64,000 bases of DNA, from positions 26,516,198-26,580,197 of the forward strand of contig CM075937.1 of NCBI GenBank assembly GCA_038030265.1, read 5' to 3'. Positions within the stretch are counted from its first letter, which is position 1. Each line of letters begins with the position of its first letter. Positions 11,438 through 21,600 of the stretch are shown piece after piece. A program made the position numbers and the translations under genes. This DNA is from Corythucha ciliata. Lineage: Eukaryota > Arthropoda > Insecta > Hemiptera > Tingidae. Below the pieces are notes generated by a model. That model searched no databases and was not told where the DNA came from. It worked only from the letters and a program-made list of their open reading frames with translations.

Positions 11438-11955
11438 AGGCTCGTTTACACGAGCAATAAAAATTGCTGCAATTCGGCAATTATTGGACCATTCATTTCT
11501 ACAAAAATTGCAGCAATACGAAGCAATTTTCCCTCAGCGGGTAGTTGAGGGATTTTGAAATTCATTGTAGCTATTGTATTGCAGTGAATTGCTCAATTTC
11601 TACTGAGCAACAAAAATTGCTCAACTTTGAAATTATTCCGTTTCTTCTTTTCCGAAAATTGTCATCCGGACCACCCGTCCCCTGGTGGCCCGGGGCTAAA
11701 AATTGCAGAAAACGTGCAATTATCCAACCTCCACGGACTTGAAAAATGGCAAGAAAAATTAGTCGCCGTAATTGGACAACAGGAAGCAATATTGGACAAT
11801 TCGATGCAGTTATTGCTTCAAGAAAAGAGGGAATTCTCGGGAGGGAAAAAATCGCACGAAACGGGGAGTTTATTGCTGGGCAATTTTTCGGCTATTGCTG
11901 CAATTCGCTTTCGTGCAATAATTGCCTTAAAAACTTGCCCGTGTAAATGGGCCTT
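11438..11955. mobile_element. Fold-back MITE with CGTTTACACG-type ends
   Basis: Left end AAGGCTCGTTTACACGAGCAA and right end inverse (AAGGCCCATTTACACGGGCA on the minus strand) are 17 of 20 identical. The interior repeats AATTGCAGCAATT-like words many times on both strands, so the whole element can fold. No convincing target duplication. Open frames crossing it (11571-11989) are by-products of the repeats. Confidence 0.65.
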
Positions 11956-12260
11956 AAGTCACAATTTTGTCCCCTTAATTTGTGACTGATGCGAAAATTG
12001 TTAGGTGGGTTAGTATGACTGTTTTAGTATAGTGTTGTTCGTCTGCACGGTAAATTAGGTCAAATCCTGAACGGTATTACGTGATTTCCGTTACAGCAAT
12101 ACTATCCAGAAGGGTTAAAGGATTAAGGCATTAAAGATAACTTCCTTCACTTTTCTGATGGGTTAACTTAACGAAGTTAACGTGATTAAGTTGAAATTGT
12201 CATTGACGGATTTACAAAGTTAACTTTTTCGTTTACGATTCCCAGATCCGTATTTAGGAA
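11956..12260. other. Gene-free stretch 3' of the 12.3-12.8 kb gene
   Basis: Contains 'gttaacttaacgaagttaacgtgattaag', a small GTTAAC-rich palindromic patch at 12160-12195. No gene. It would be the 3' flank of the minus-strand small-exon gene ending at 12261. Confidence 0.3.
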
Positions 12261-12840
12261 TCATGTTAACAAAAGCCTTGAGGTAGCTGCGCCTCTGGCT
12301 GCAATGAAAATTATTTTCAGCTGAATGTTTGGTACTCACTCGATGATGAATTGTTTGAATTCCTAGGAAGATCATCTACTTCTTCCGCTTTTTCTCCCAA
12401 AGCAATTCGTGTGATTTCTAAATTAAACGAAGAATGGATTAGTATGTATCGTAACAACATTGGCAATTGAAACGCGAATTTTTACCTTCATCGTTCAGCT
12501 CTTGATTAGCGTCTCGAATCACCACCATTAGGGCATCACTAGAGTCGCGTGGAATAGGCTGAGCACTCTCTAAGTCTCTTGCACGCGACACTTGTGGCAC
12601 GGTGTACACTAAAAACAAAACGTTATGGTGTCTGCTAATGGTCACTTTAATTCGTATAAGACTTTATCGTACCACCAAAGAAATCATCCTCGCCTGCTGC
12701 AATTTCCTGCTCCTTAGTAGCAAGTCGCATCAGCTCTAAAAAAAAAAAATCAAAACATCACAAAAGTCCTTTCAATGAGAGTAATTTCTCGCTTGAACCT
12801 TCTTCTTCGATATCCGATTCGATTTCTACAGCAACAAAAT
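12261..12840 (-). CDS. Small-exon gene, unknown function (3' part)
   Basis: Five minus-strand exons are proposed: 12840-12799, 12735-12673, 12608-12486, 12417-12340 and 12298-12261 (TGA stop). Introns are only 63, 64, 68 and 41 nt, each GT...AG, and every junction is phase 1, so the frame continues without a stop for 113 codons. Exons encode EIESDIEEE, then ELMRLATKEQEIAAGEDDFF, then TVPQVSRARDLES ... LMVVIRDANQELND, then EITRIALGEKAEEVDDLP, then a short basic/hydrophobic end. The product is polar, acidic and partly helical; no family recognised. Internal exons are all multiples of three (63, 123, 78 nt), so skipping would keep the frame. The 5' end was not found; the sequence above 12840 turns into a degenerate repeat. 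The 41-nt intron is unusually short and should be treated with caution. Confidence 0.5.
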
Positions 12841-12929
12841 CTACAATGAAAAACATTACGTCCATATAGTAAGTTGGATTAATCAATGTACGAGCTGTAA
12901 GTTGTAAAATAACTTGTTTTAGCATTAAT

Positions 12930-13430
12930 TGGTAGTGCCAATTTCCGGAAAAATTGATCGGAGACCTTTGGTTATGAAAATGTGAAAATTGGGCAAAATT
13001 GAATGAACCAAATTCACGGCATTTGTTTTTTGAATGAGCCGATTTAGTTTTTTTAAAATAACGAAATTTACACAAAGGGCTGAAGCCATGAAATTTGGTT
13101 TATACGTAATCCCCATTTGGATTTGAAGGAGCCAATAAGTCATAATTTGGGTTTGAAAGAGTCAAACTCACGAAATTTTTGTTTTGAAATAGTATACCCC
13201 ACGGAATTTGTTGTTAAAAAAGCAAAATTGCCTTAAATGGGCATTTGAAGGAGACGAATGCGGAGGTTTGACGTTTGGAAATCTGTGTGGCTTGCGTTTG
13301 CAATGCCTAAAATTATAAAGTTTCTCTTTTTGAGGTACCCAAGTCCATAACAGTTTTTGAAAAGCTAATTTAGTTTTAGAAATTGTCAAAGCTGGAAACC
13401 GAGATTAGAAATAGCTAGAGCCACAATGCA
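12930..13430. repeat. Degenerate tandem array ('aaagagtcaaactcacgaaat' units)
   Basis: About ten diverged units of roughly 40-50 bp share 'tttgaaagagtcaaa' and 'cacgaaatttt'. The same theme returns at 14850-15300. Style and decay are like the AATTAGCG array at 3480-5240, but the unit differs. Non-coding. Confidence 0.5.
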
Positions 13431-13436
13431 GTCAAG

Positions 13437-14180
13437 TCAAACGGTAGTTCCACGTGGACAAAAATCTCGTCTTTGATTTTTTTCACTTTATTCCATGTTT
13501 TTTGGGGTGAGGAACACGAATCTGAAGAGATATAACAAAATTTCCTTGTGCGTTTTGAGAAAATCGCGAAAAACTGCTCATTTTTGGCACTTTCTTCAGT
13601 TTTTTGCTTATAACTCCTCGATGACGCATTCTACGGAAAATGTTACCCTCTCATTTTTTGAAAAGCATTGAATTCTGTGTCGAATCGTTCTTTCTTTTGT
13701 CACGATTGACCTAGCCATTTCACCGGTATTGATTTTTTTTTAAATGATCATTTTTAGCCACTTTTGGTAAAATTAATGAAAATTACTCAGGCAGCAGCAA
13801 CTTAAAAACGGCTGTTCCAATCGGGAAATGTCATGAAATCAAAGTGGTTCAGAATTGAATTTTACATAAGTGAGAAACCTAAAACCTACAGGAAAAATCA
13901 GTGGTATCAGTTATGCGACGAAAACGCGAAATAAGGCGGACCAAAAACCACTTTTTTCTGCACATTTTTGCTAGTAGCTCGGAAACTAGTTGTCCAATTT
14001 TTTTCTACGAAAAACGATCTGAAAGCTAATTGAATTTTTTATCAGACCTATTATATGAAATTTCATTTGAAGATTAACATAAGACAGGGCCATAACGTCA
14101 AACGATTTGAAATTTGCTGCAAAAAATAGGTTTTTTGTCACATTTCGGACTTTAACTCAAAAACTATCCATCCGATTAAA
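13437..14180 (-). repeat. Dispersed ~700-bp repeat, copy 2 (inverted)
   Basis: Inverse of 7130-7860: starts 'caaacggtagttccacgtgg' and ends near 'gggttttttgtcacatttcgg' / 'tatccatccgattaaa'. With copy 3 at 14570-14850 it could form a hairpin with a loop of about 400 bases. Confidence 0.7.
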
Positions 14181-14569
14181 ATTTAAAGGAACCCATGTGA
14201 AAGCTCGTTAAACTTCCTATAAGAAGTCATGTATGGCGTTTTTATAAAGACCCGATAAGTGGCAATAAAACGCAGAGAGAAATCCGCAAAATGAGTAATT
14301 TTCCAATAACTCCTTTCTTCAGCCGAACGTTTTTGCCAATAACTATCGAACGAAACCTTCGATGAAAATTGCACTATTTTTCAGTCAAAGCTGGTGAAAT
14401 TTACAGTCAGAAACCCTATTTGCCAAATTTTTCAAGGCCCGGAAAATATTCTGTACAGGGCGATGAAAATAGGTTTTGTTTCCAAAGAAGTGGCTATGCC
14501 CACCAACTTTGTCCACAAATGTTAAAACTCAACAAATCTCCAGTATTATAGGTAGCGTCAGAAATTACA
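14181..14569. other. Spacer between inverted repeat copies
   Basis: No supported gene. Short open frames such as 14369-14551 on the plus strand have no motif. Confidence 0.3.
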
Positions 14570-14850
14570 TCACTCAACTGAGATTTGAACTACTTTTATT
14601 TTTTCACACAATTTTGCCAAAAGCGACTAAAAATGACCATTTTAAAAAAATCAATACCGGCGAAACGGCTGGGCCAATTATGACAAAAGAAAAAATGATT
14701 CGACGCAGAACTTGATGCTCTTCAAAAAAGAACAGGGTAAAATTTTCCGTAGAATGCGTCATTGAGCAGTTGCAAGCGAAAAACTAAAAAAAGTGCCCAA
14801 AATTATCAGTTTTTCGCGATTTTCTCAAAACGCACAAGGAAATTTTGTTG
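14570..14850 (+). repeat. Dispersed repeat, copy 3 (partial, direct to copy 1)
   Basis: Matches 7500-7750 in the same orientation ('aaaatcaataccggcgaa', 'gacgcagaacttgatgct', 'aacgcacaaggaaattt'). Confidence 0.65.
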
Positions 14851-15340
14851 GTTTAAAACATGAGAAAGAATCAAATGACATAAAGTCTGTTTTGAAGAAA
14901 CCAAATTCACGACATGCGATCACAGCAGAGCGAATTTTTGAATTGACATTGCCGTCTGAAAAAGGTCACGACATACAAGCCTAATTAGATTATCGTACCA
15001 ACCAAAATTATAGTAAGAGCTTATGATTATCATGAAACGGAAATCTCTAAAATGTCGGTTTGATAGAGCCAAACCTAATAAATAATGTTTTCCGTACATC
15101 AAAATTAGTATTTTAACGCGATAAATCCACTAAATGTTGTTTTGAGAGAGCGAAACGTTCAAGGAATACTCAATTGCAAAATTGTTTTGTTTTTAGAAAG
15201 AGTCAAACGCAAAGGGCACAAAATCCGAGTTTGGGAAACTGAGACAGTTGGCTTACTGGATAGTGTTTTTCTTTTTTTAAAAATAAAATTAAGAAATTAC
15301 GCGAAAAGGATAAGGTTGGGGGGAGGGGGACATTTTACCG
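14851..15340. repeat. Second block of the 'aaagagtcaaa' degenerate array
   Basis: Contains 'agaaaccaaattcacgac', 'gatagagccaaaccta', 'gagagcgaaacgttca' and 'gaaagagtcaaacgcaaa', diverged units like those at 12930-13430. The end near 15310-15375 turns GC-rich ('ccgccactcccctcc', 'ccgcccctg'). Confidence 0.4.
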
Positions 15341-15435
15341 CCACTCCCCTCCAGGAGGCATGAAACCGCCCCTGATTTATCAATGTGCGAGTAATTGAAT
15401 TCAAGTTATACCTCCTGTCTCGAAGCCTCCTTTAG

Positions 15436-15885
15436 TCTTGAGAGTTATTGGCCGTGAGATTATTTCTATTCTTGATGGGAGTAAAACTGTTCATATTTTT
15501 TAAAAAAACATGCTTTTCTTACCTAGATGAAAAGGATCTGACTGAATTGAAAAACGATATAGTTTTCGCCGACGACCTCTGCGGAATCAAGGACCTCCGC
15601 AAGAGTAAAATTGACTTTGTGAAATACAACATTAACAGTTCTGTGCTAAATTTGTTTTTCATTGTAGAACTTGACGAACTTATTCTTCTTGCAAGTGGGT
15701 CTAGCGGCTTCGAGACGTCTCAGCCGCTAGACACCCAACCGGAGGATCCTCTCAAGACTAAGAGTAATATTGACTTTGGGAAATACAACATTAACAGTTC
15801 TGTGCTAAATTTGTTTTTCATTGTAGAACTTGACGAACTTATTCTTCCTGCAAGTGGGTCTAGCGGCTTCGAGGGATGTTTTTTT
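15436..15885 (+). CDS. Small-exon gene with in-frame exon/intron duplication, unknown function
   Basis: Proposed exons: 15436-15480 (45 nt), 15527-15604 (78 nt), 15668-15763 (96 nt) and a copy of the last starting at 15827. Introns 15481-15526 (46 nt), 15605-15667 (63 nt) and 15764-15826 (63 nt) are all GT...AG and all phase 1. The encoded string runs LRVIGREIISILDG, then EKDLTELKNDIVFADDL and GIKDLRK, then LDELILLASGSSGFE. The 63-nt intron plus the start of the 96-nt exon is duplicated in tandem with a 159-bp period (53 codons), and the two introns differ at two positions only. Both introns lack stop codons in the reading frame, so retained introns would also be translated. An earlier exon starting with ATG at 15360 is possible. 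After 15870 the copy diverges and the gene may be truncated. No family recognised; architecture matches the gene at 12261-12840. Confidence 0.5.
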
Positions 15886-16250
15886 CACGTTTCAGAACCT
15901 CTAGAACACGAATTCAGTGGTCTCCAGGATATATATATATATCTACAATCACGAATTCCAGCCACTGAAACGGACCGATTTGCGGAAAACCAGCCGGGCT
16001 GATTGAAAACCAACCAGGCTCGTTTTCAGCCCCCCCAACCTCGGTCTAGAGACGTCCCTTCCCTTAAACCAACCACTGCTGAATTCCAACCAGGCTCGAT
16101 TTCAGACCACCCCACTCCTGACGAGACGTTCTCAGCCGTAAACCAACCACCCCTCCTTCTTCTCCTATTAACCAAAACCAGCCAGTGATGAATTCCAACC
16201 AGGCTTCCCCCCAATCCCTTTGGTGACGTCCTCACCCTTGTCTGAACCAC
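15886..16250. repeat. Imperfect ~70-bp repeats with 'aattccaaccaggct'
   Basis: Words such as GAATTCCAACCAGGCT, 'aaaccaaccaggctcg', 'gagacgtc/gagacgttc' recur three to four times. A frame continues on the plus strand from the preceding gene to a stop at 16002 and another spans 16003-16188, but the repeats explain them. Non-coding or untranslated region. Confidence 0.45.
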
Positions 16251-16256
16251 TAAAAT

Positions 16257-16674
16257 TGTAACGGGGGGGATTTTTGGGGCTCTTGGGGACCGTTACAGGG
16301 GAGACAGGACAAATTAAAGAATCACGAGTCACACTCTAAACTTTATTAACTTAACCAAGCAAACCCAACCCACTTATAATTTTAACTAAGAGACGACTGG
16401 GGGGGGGGGGACACGATGGTTCTCAGGGCACAATTAAACAGTTACACTTCCACGAGCCGGTGGCTGGCGAACGACTCCTTTATTTCGGCACTCCGTCCAC
16501 CTGGAAAACTCAGGATTGGGTAAGAGGGGAATTGAAACTAGGTTGTCTATTGCGACACTTGCCGTGCCGTTCAATTGAGCTTTGGACTCCTTGCTCAGCC
16601 CTCTGTCCCATGCCGTAATGTTAGGCAACCTCGGGACCGGCAACCTTTGTCTCCCTTGCGTAGCGCACGTTACA
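16257..16674 (-). mobile_element. Solo LTR, likely Gypsy-type
   Basis: A 418-bp unit bounded by TGTAACG and CGTTACA, the TG...CA form of LTR ends. AAAT stands directly on both outer sides and fits a 4-bp target duplication. On the minus strand it contains AATAAAG about 80 bp before its end, in the place expected for LTR poly(A). A 12-G run is at 16399-16410. No internal retrotransposon region adjoins, so I read it as a recombined solo LTR. A weak minus-strand open frame (16434-16643) inside is not considered a gene. Confidence 0.6.
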
Positions 16675-17440
16675 AAATGAACTGGGCGGAATTAACTGTT
16701 TTAACAAGTTTAACATTTTACATTTTAACTTATTTTTATGACGTAGGCCGAAAATTCTTTATTTTCATGAACAGTATACATCAATTAGTCACTCAGTAAG
16801 TTGCTCTTTAATGATACGATCAACGCTAATTTTGAGTCACAAATTGAAAAAAGAGGGTCCGTTTTATGGAAGTGTCTATAATTTAGACGAATTTTCGATT
16901 GTCTAAAACTTTTTTCGGTGATTTGCAAGTTGTTTTGTTAAACTTTTTCTTCTTCCTTTAATTTTTCAAGGCACGTAGAATCTTTTTTGTACTGTGAATC
17001 TGTTTTTACTTGTGGGGGCAGAGATGCCTGCACGACTTGTCTAAAACCTTTCTCGGCCTCAGTTTGCTTTGAAACCTCGCTGATTATTTTTTTCTTGTTA
17101 GTTTAGATGTAGAGAATCATCTTTTACTTCCAGGTTTTGTCTCTTAGATTTGTAATTTGTCAGAAATTAATTAATTTAGAGTGTGTGTGTGTGTTCCTTA
17201 CCATCCAAACAGTTCTTGCCTATCAGCCGTCCTGATAAGACTCTTCGTCTCACTCCAGTTTTTAAAGCGTAAAAACCGTGCGTTTAGTTCTGTTCTCGTT
17301 AGAATTAAAAGGATTATTTATGAACATTAATCGTGAGCTGCTGCATCGTAATTACATAGTTTAAGTGTTGAGGGGGGGGGGGGTTGATACTCAATTTCGC
17401 GACTCCCGACGATAATTTAGTTCCTACTTTGGCCAACTGC
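16675..17440. other. Gene-free stretch
   Basis: AT-rich. A short (GT)n tract sits at about 17181-17193 and a 12-G run at 17372-17383. No supported gene. Confidence 0.3.
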
Positions 17441-17579
17441 AATGCGTTTCAACGGGGCGAATTGGCCTCGAAATTCGGTCATTTCATTAGGACCTCGGCT
17501 TCTGAAGGACTCCATCAGTAAGTGTACGTTACATAATGCTATCATTTACATTATTTTGGTATTATTGTTCAATAGATTA

Positions 17580-17970
17580 TGGCACACGAGGAAGTGGCCC
17601 AATACCCCAACCTCACTGTGTCGAACGGCTGAGCCGAAATAGCCCTCGCAAGAAATTCGGGGGTTTTCGAAAGAATGGGGGATTTCTTGGAGTATATTCA
17701 GAATTGTTGGATGGACAGAATCACTCCTGCCGGTTTTTCTGTCTACGACGCCCCCCACCGGACCAACAATTGCTTGGAAAGTTTCCACGCAGAGCTCGGT
17801 CGCGTAATGGGAACTAATCTTTCTTGGTGGATGTATTTTGGTGATGATCAGAGTCTGTCAACAACAATAACTTGATAAATGACTTACGATTTGCTTTTGC
17901 ACAGGCAAATTCCGGCAAGTGGAGGTGTTTCATAGAAATGCATTTAGCACGTTCCTTAATGGAAACCAGG
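17580..17970 (+). pseudogene. Mutator-like (FLYWCH/MULE) transposase fragment
   Basis: The stretch encoding RNSGVFERMGDFLEYIQNC followed by SVYDAPHRTNNCLESFH matches the C-terminal part of MULE-type transposases, where an RTNN-x-LE-x-xH motif follows a 'Y-x-x-x-W' segment. It ends in a possible donor after NLSWWMYF, and a further possible exon (17906-17970) begins after CACAG. An upstream in-frame stop (17630s) and the short length show it is a remnant. No terminal repeats were identified nearby. Confidence 0.5.
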
Positions 17971-18600
17971 TAAAAAGCAATCAGTACCTGCATTCGGTTC
18001 GTTTTGGTTCGCACGTACAGAAATGGACGAGCTTCACTAGTTGTTCCAGTCTTGCATTCCTACCTTTCACTGTTATTTCACATAAAAAGATAACGAAATA
18101 TCTAGCAGATCCCGTTAATAACGCTTAACATAAATTTCACAACATTTGAGGTATGGATATTCATACTATGCTATGTTTCAGATGAGACGCCCTAGAAGGG
18201 TTCCCTCTCAGACACCTTAAGATGCGTTAAATTTTCATCTGTGCATATGAGTAACGCGAAGGCTTCAGTGAACATTCCGGATGGCAGTCAGGTACAGAGT
18301 ACAACTCCCCATAATCTTGGACATTACATCCCATTTGCAATTTTGAAACGCTGTGACCAGGCGGGCAGCTAATGAAAGTACCCTGATTAATGAGATATTT
18401 AGCATGGAAGTGTCCAGGTGAGTACCTATGTTGGGACACCCCGAGATCGTATTTGTGGCTGGCGTGAAGGCGACAGGGTGTTGCGCGGTCACCTCCTTTT
18501 CTTCCCAGTAGCCAAGAGTTATTCAACACAGAATAGCGGAGACTCAAGTCAAGACGAAGGCGGCCAGTGAGGGGGTACGAAAGAACCCTATCAGAGTAAA
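17971..18600. other. Gene-free stretch before the tandem array
   Basis: Minus-strand open frames at 18227-18604 overlap and show no motif. Nothing recognisable. Confidence 0.3.
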
Positions 18601-18604
18601 GCAC

Positions 18605-21600
18605 TGTGAGTGCAATAAAAAAGTTTTGTTCCGACAGTAGCCTGTCGGGAAGTGCATTTCATTCATGCGACAATCGACTCAAACCTCACAAGTTTAGGAC
18701 GATATCAATCAATTATGAACGACATTTGGCCGTGGTATAGAAAGTCAACAAAATCATAAAATCGTTTTTATTTTTTACCGAAGGCCCCTTTTTTTGGCAC
18801 CAACTGGGCCGGAACAAAATGGAAAATGTAAGTATAATAAATACACCATACCACGGTGAACAGAGTCAATTGGGTTGCATATACGATATTGGAAGGGGGA
18901 CTCTTGTCAGAGGAGTTATTTGCAATTAAAATCTTTATCCCTGCCTAAATTTCATTTATAATCGATTGATATCGTTCTAACTTATGAGGTTTGAGTCGAT
19001 TGTCGCATGAATGAAATGCACATTTCCTGACAGGCTGCTGTCGGAACAAAACTTTTATTTTAATTTTAAAAAATCACTTTACCCGAAAGGCTGCTGTCGG
19101 AACAAAACTTATCAGATTGCGTTAATTTTCAGATTAGTTACATGGTTAAATGGTATGTCACAATTTCGCCATTGCGGAGTGCTTGGGTTCGAATCCGAAA
19201 CAATTTGTTTAAATTTTTTTTTTGTTTCTCCCTTTTTTGCCCACCCGAGGAATTTATACTCAAGATTTATTAGGCTGTAGGCAAATCAAACAAAAGAAAC
19301 GGCTCAAAATACAATGTCAATGCAATTTTTTAGTAATTGGGTGGTCCAGAATGGCATAGCGTTAATTTAATAGCTCCCCTCTGCCGAGAACTCCCCTGCC
19401 ATTTCAACGGATTTGGTTCACTATAGGGTCTCTCATACGAAAGCGCGTTCATTTCTCATTACTCGAGTCAATTTTGGGGGCAATTGCAGCAACAGCCGTG
19501 CGGTAGGGAATTTTCAACTAATTCAACCCCTCTTTCACACCCTTCCCTTGGACCGATTCACCAGGATCACGAACTCGTTCGAGATATTCACGATATTGAT
19601 TTTTAGGCCAAATTTGGTTGACCTGAGTCAAAAATTGCGACCGTGATCGTGCTAACAATCGAGGGGCCATGTAGTATATAAAATCGAACCTACCTCGGAT
19701 TCGTGTTCTAGGTAGGGGTTCTGAAACGTGAAATTTGTTCCGAAAGCAGCCTGTCGGGAAAAGTGCATTTCATTCATGCGACAATCGAGTCAAACCTCAT
19801 AAGTTAGAACGATATCAATCAATTATGAATGAAGTTTAGGCCGGGATAAAGATTTTAATTGCAAATAACTCCTCTAACCAGAGTCCACCTTTCTATATCG
19901 TATAGGCAACCAAACCGACTCTGTTTCATTTTTCATTTTCATCATTTTGTTCCCCCTCAGTTGGTGCCAAAAAAGGGGCCTGCGGTAAAAAGAAACACGA
20001 TTTTATGATTTTGACTTTCTATACCACGGCCTAAATGTCATTCATAATTGATTGATATCGTTCTAACTAACTTATGAGGTTTGACTCGATTGTCGCATGA
20101 ATGAAATGCACTTTTCCGACAGGCTGCTGTCGGAACAAAACTTCTTTTTTTTTTCTCTCCCTTTTTGGCCCACTTCAGGATTTTTTACTTAAGACTCATT
20201 AGACTGTAGGCAAATCAAAAGAAAGAGACTGCTCAAAATACAATGTCAATAGAATTTTCGGTACTTGGGTGGTCCAGTGAGGCATAGCGTTAATTTAATA
20301 GCTCCCCTCCGCCGAGAACTGCCTGTCCTCTCAACGGATTTGGTTCACTATGGTCTCATACGAACAGGCGCGTTATTCTCATTACTCGAGGGGCCATGTA
20401 GTATATAAAATCGAACCTACCTCGGATTCGTGTTCTAGGTAGGGGTTCTGAAACGTGAAATTTGTTCCGAAAGCAGCCTGTCGGGAAAAGTGCATTTCAT
20501 TCATGCGACAATCGAGTCAAACCTCATAAGTTAGAACGATATCAATCAATTATGAATGAAGTTTAGGCCGGGATAAAGATTTTAATTGGAAATAACTCCT
20601 CTAACCAGAGTCCACCTTTCTATATCGTATAGGCAACCAAACCGACTCTGTTTCATTTTTCATTTTCATCATTTTGTTCCCCCTCAGTTGGTGCCAAAAA
20701 AGGGGCCTGCGGTAAAAAGAAACACGATTTTATGATTTTGACTTTCTATACCACGGCCTAAATGTCATTCATAATTGATTGATATCGTTCTAACTAACTT
20801 ATGAGGTTTGACTCGATTGTCGCATGAATGAAATGCACTTTTTCCGACAGGCTGCTGTCGGAACAAAACTTCTTTTTTTTTTCTCTCCCTTTTTTGCCCA
20901 CCCGAGGAATTTATACTCAAGATTTATTAGGCTGTAGGCAAATCAAACAAAAGAAACGGCTCAAAATACAATGTCAATGCAATTTTTTAGTAATTGGGTG
21001 GTCCAGAATGGCATAGCGTTAATTTAATAGCTCCCTCTGCCGAGAACTCCCCTGCCATTTCAACGGATTTGGTTCACTATAGGGTCTCTCATACGAAAGC
21101 GCGTTCATTTCTCATTACTCGAGTCAATTTTGGGGGCAATTGCAGCAACAGCCGTGCGGTAGGGAATTTTCAACTAATTCAACCCCTCTTTCACACCCTT
21201 CCCTTGGACCGATTCACCAGGATCACGAACTCGTTCGAGATATTCACGATATTGATTTTTAGGCCAAATTTGGTTGACCTGAGTCAAAAATTGCGACCGT
21301 GATCGTGCTAACAATCGAGGGGCCATGTAGTATATAAAATCGAACCTACCTCGGATTCGTGTTCTAGGTAGGGGTTCTGAAACGTGAAATTTGTTCCGAA
21401 AGCAGCCTGTCGGGAAAAGTGCATTTCATTCATGCGACAATCGAGTCAAACCTCATAAGTTAGAACGATATCAATCAATTATGAATGAAGTTTAGGCCGG
21501 GATAAAGATTTTAATTGCAAATAACTCCTCTAACCAGAGTCCACCTTTCTATATCGTATAGGCAACCAAACCGACTCTGTTTCATTTTTCATTTTCATCA

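Noticed and set aside
11571..11989. Overlapping open frames on both strands
   Set aside because: Lie within the fold-back MITE and result from its palindromic words.
19125..19205. Functional tRNA
   Set aside because: T-stem mismatch, wrong anticodon loop length, no matching acceptor stem.
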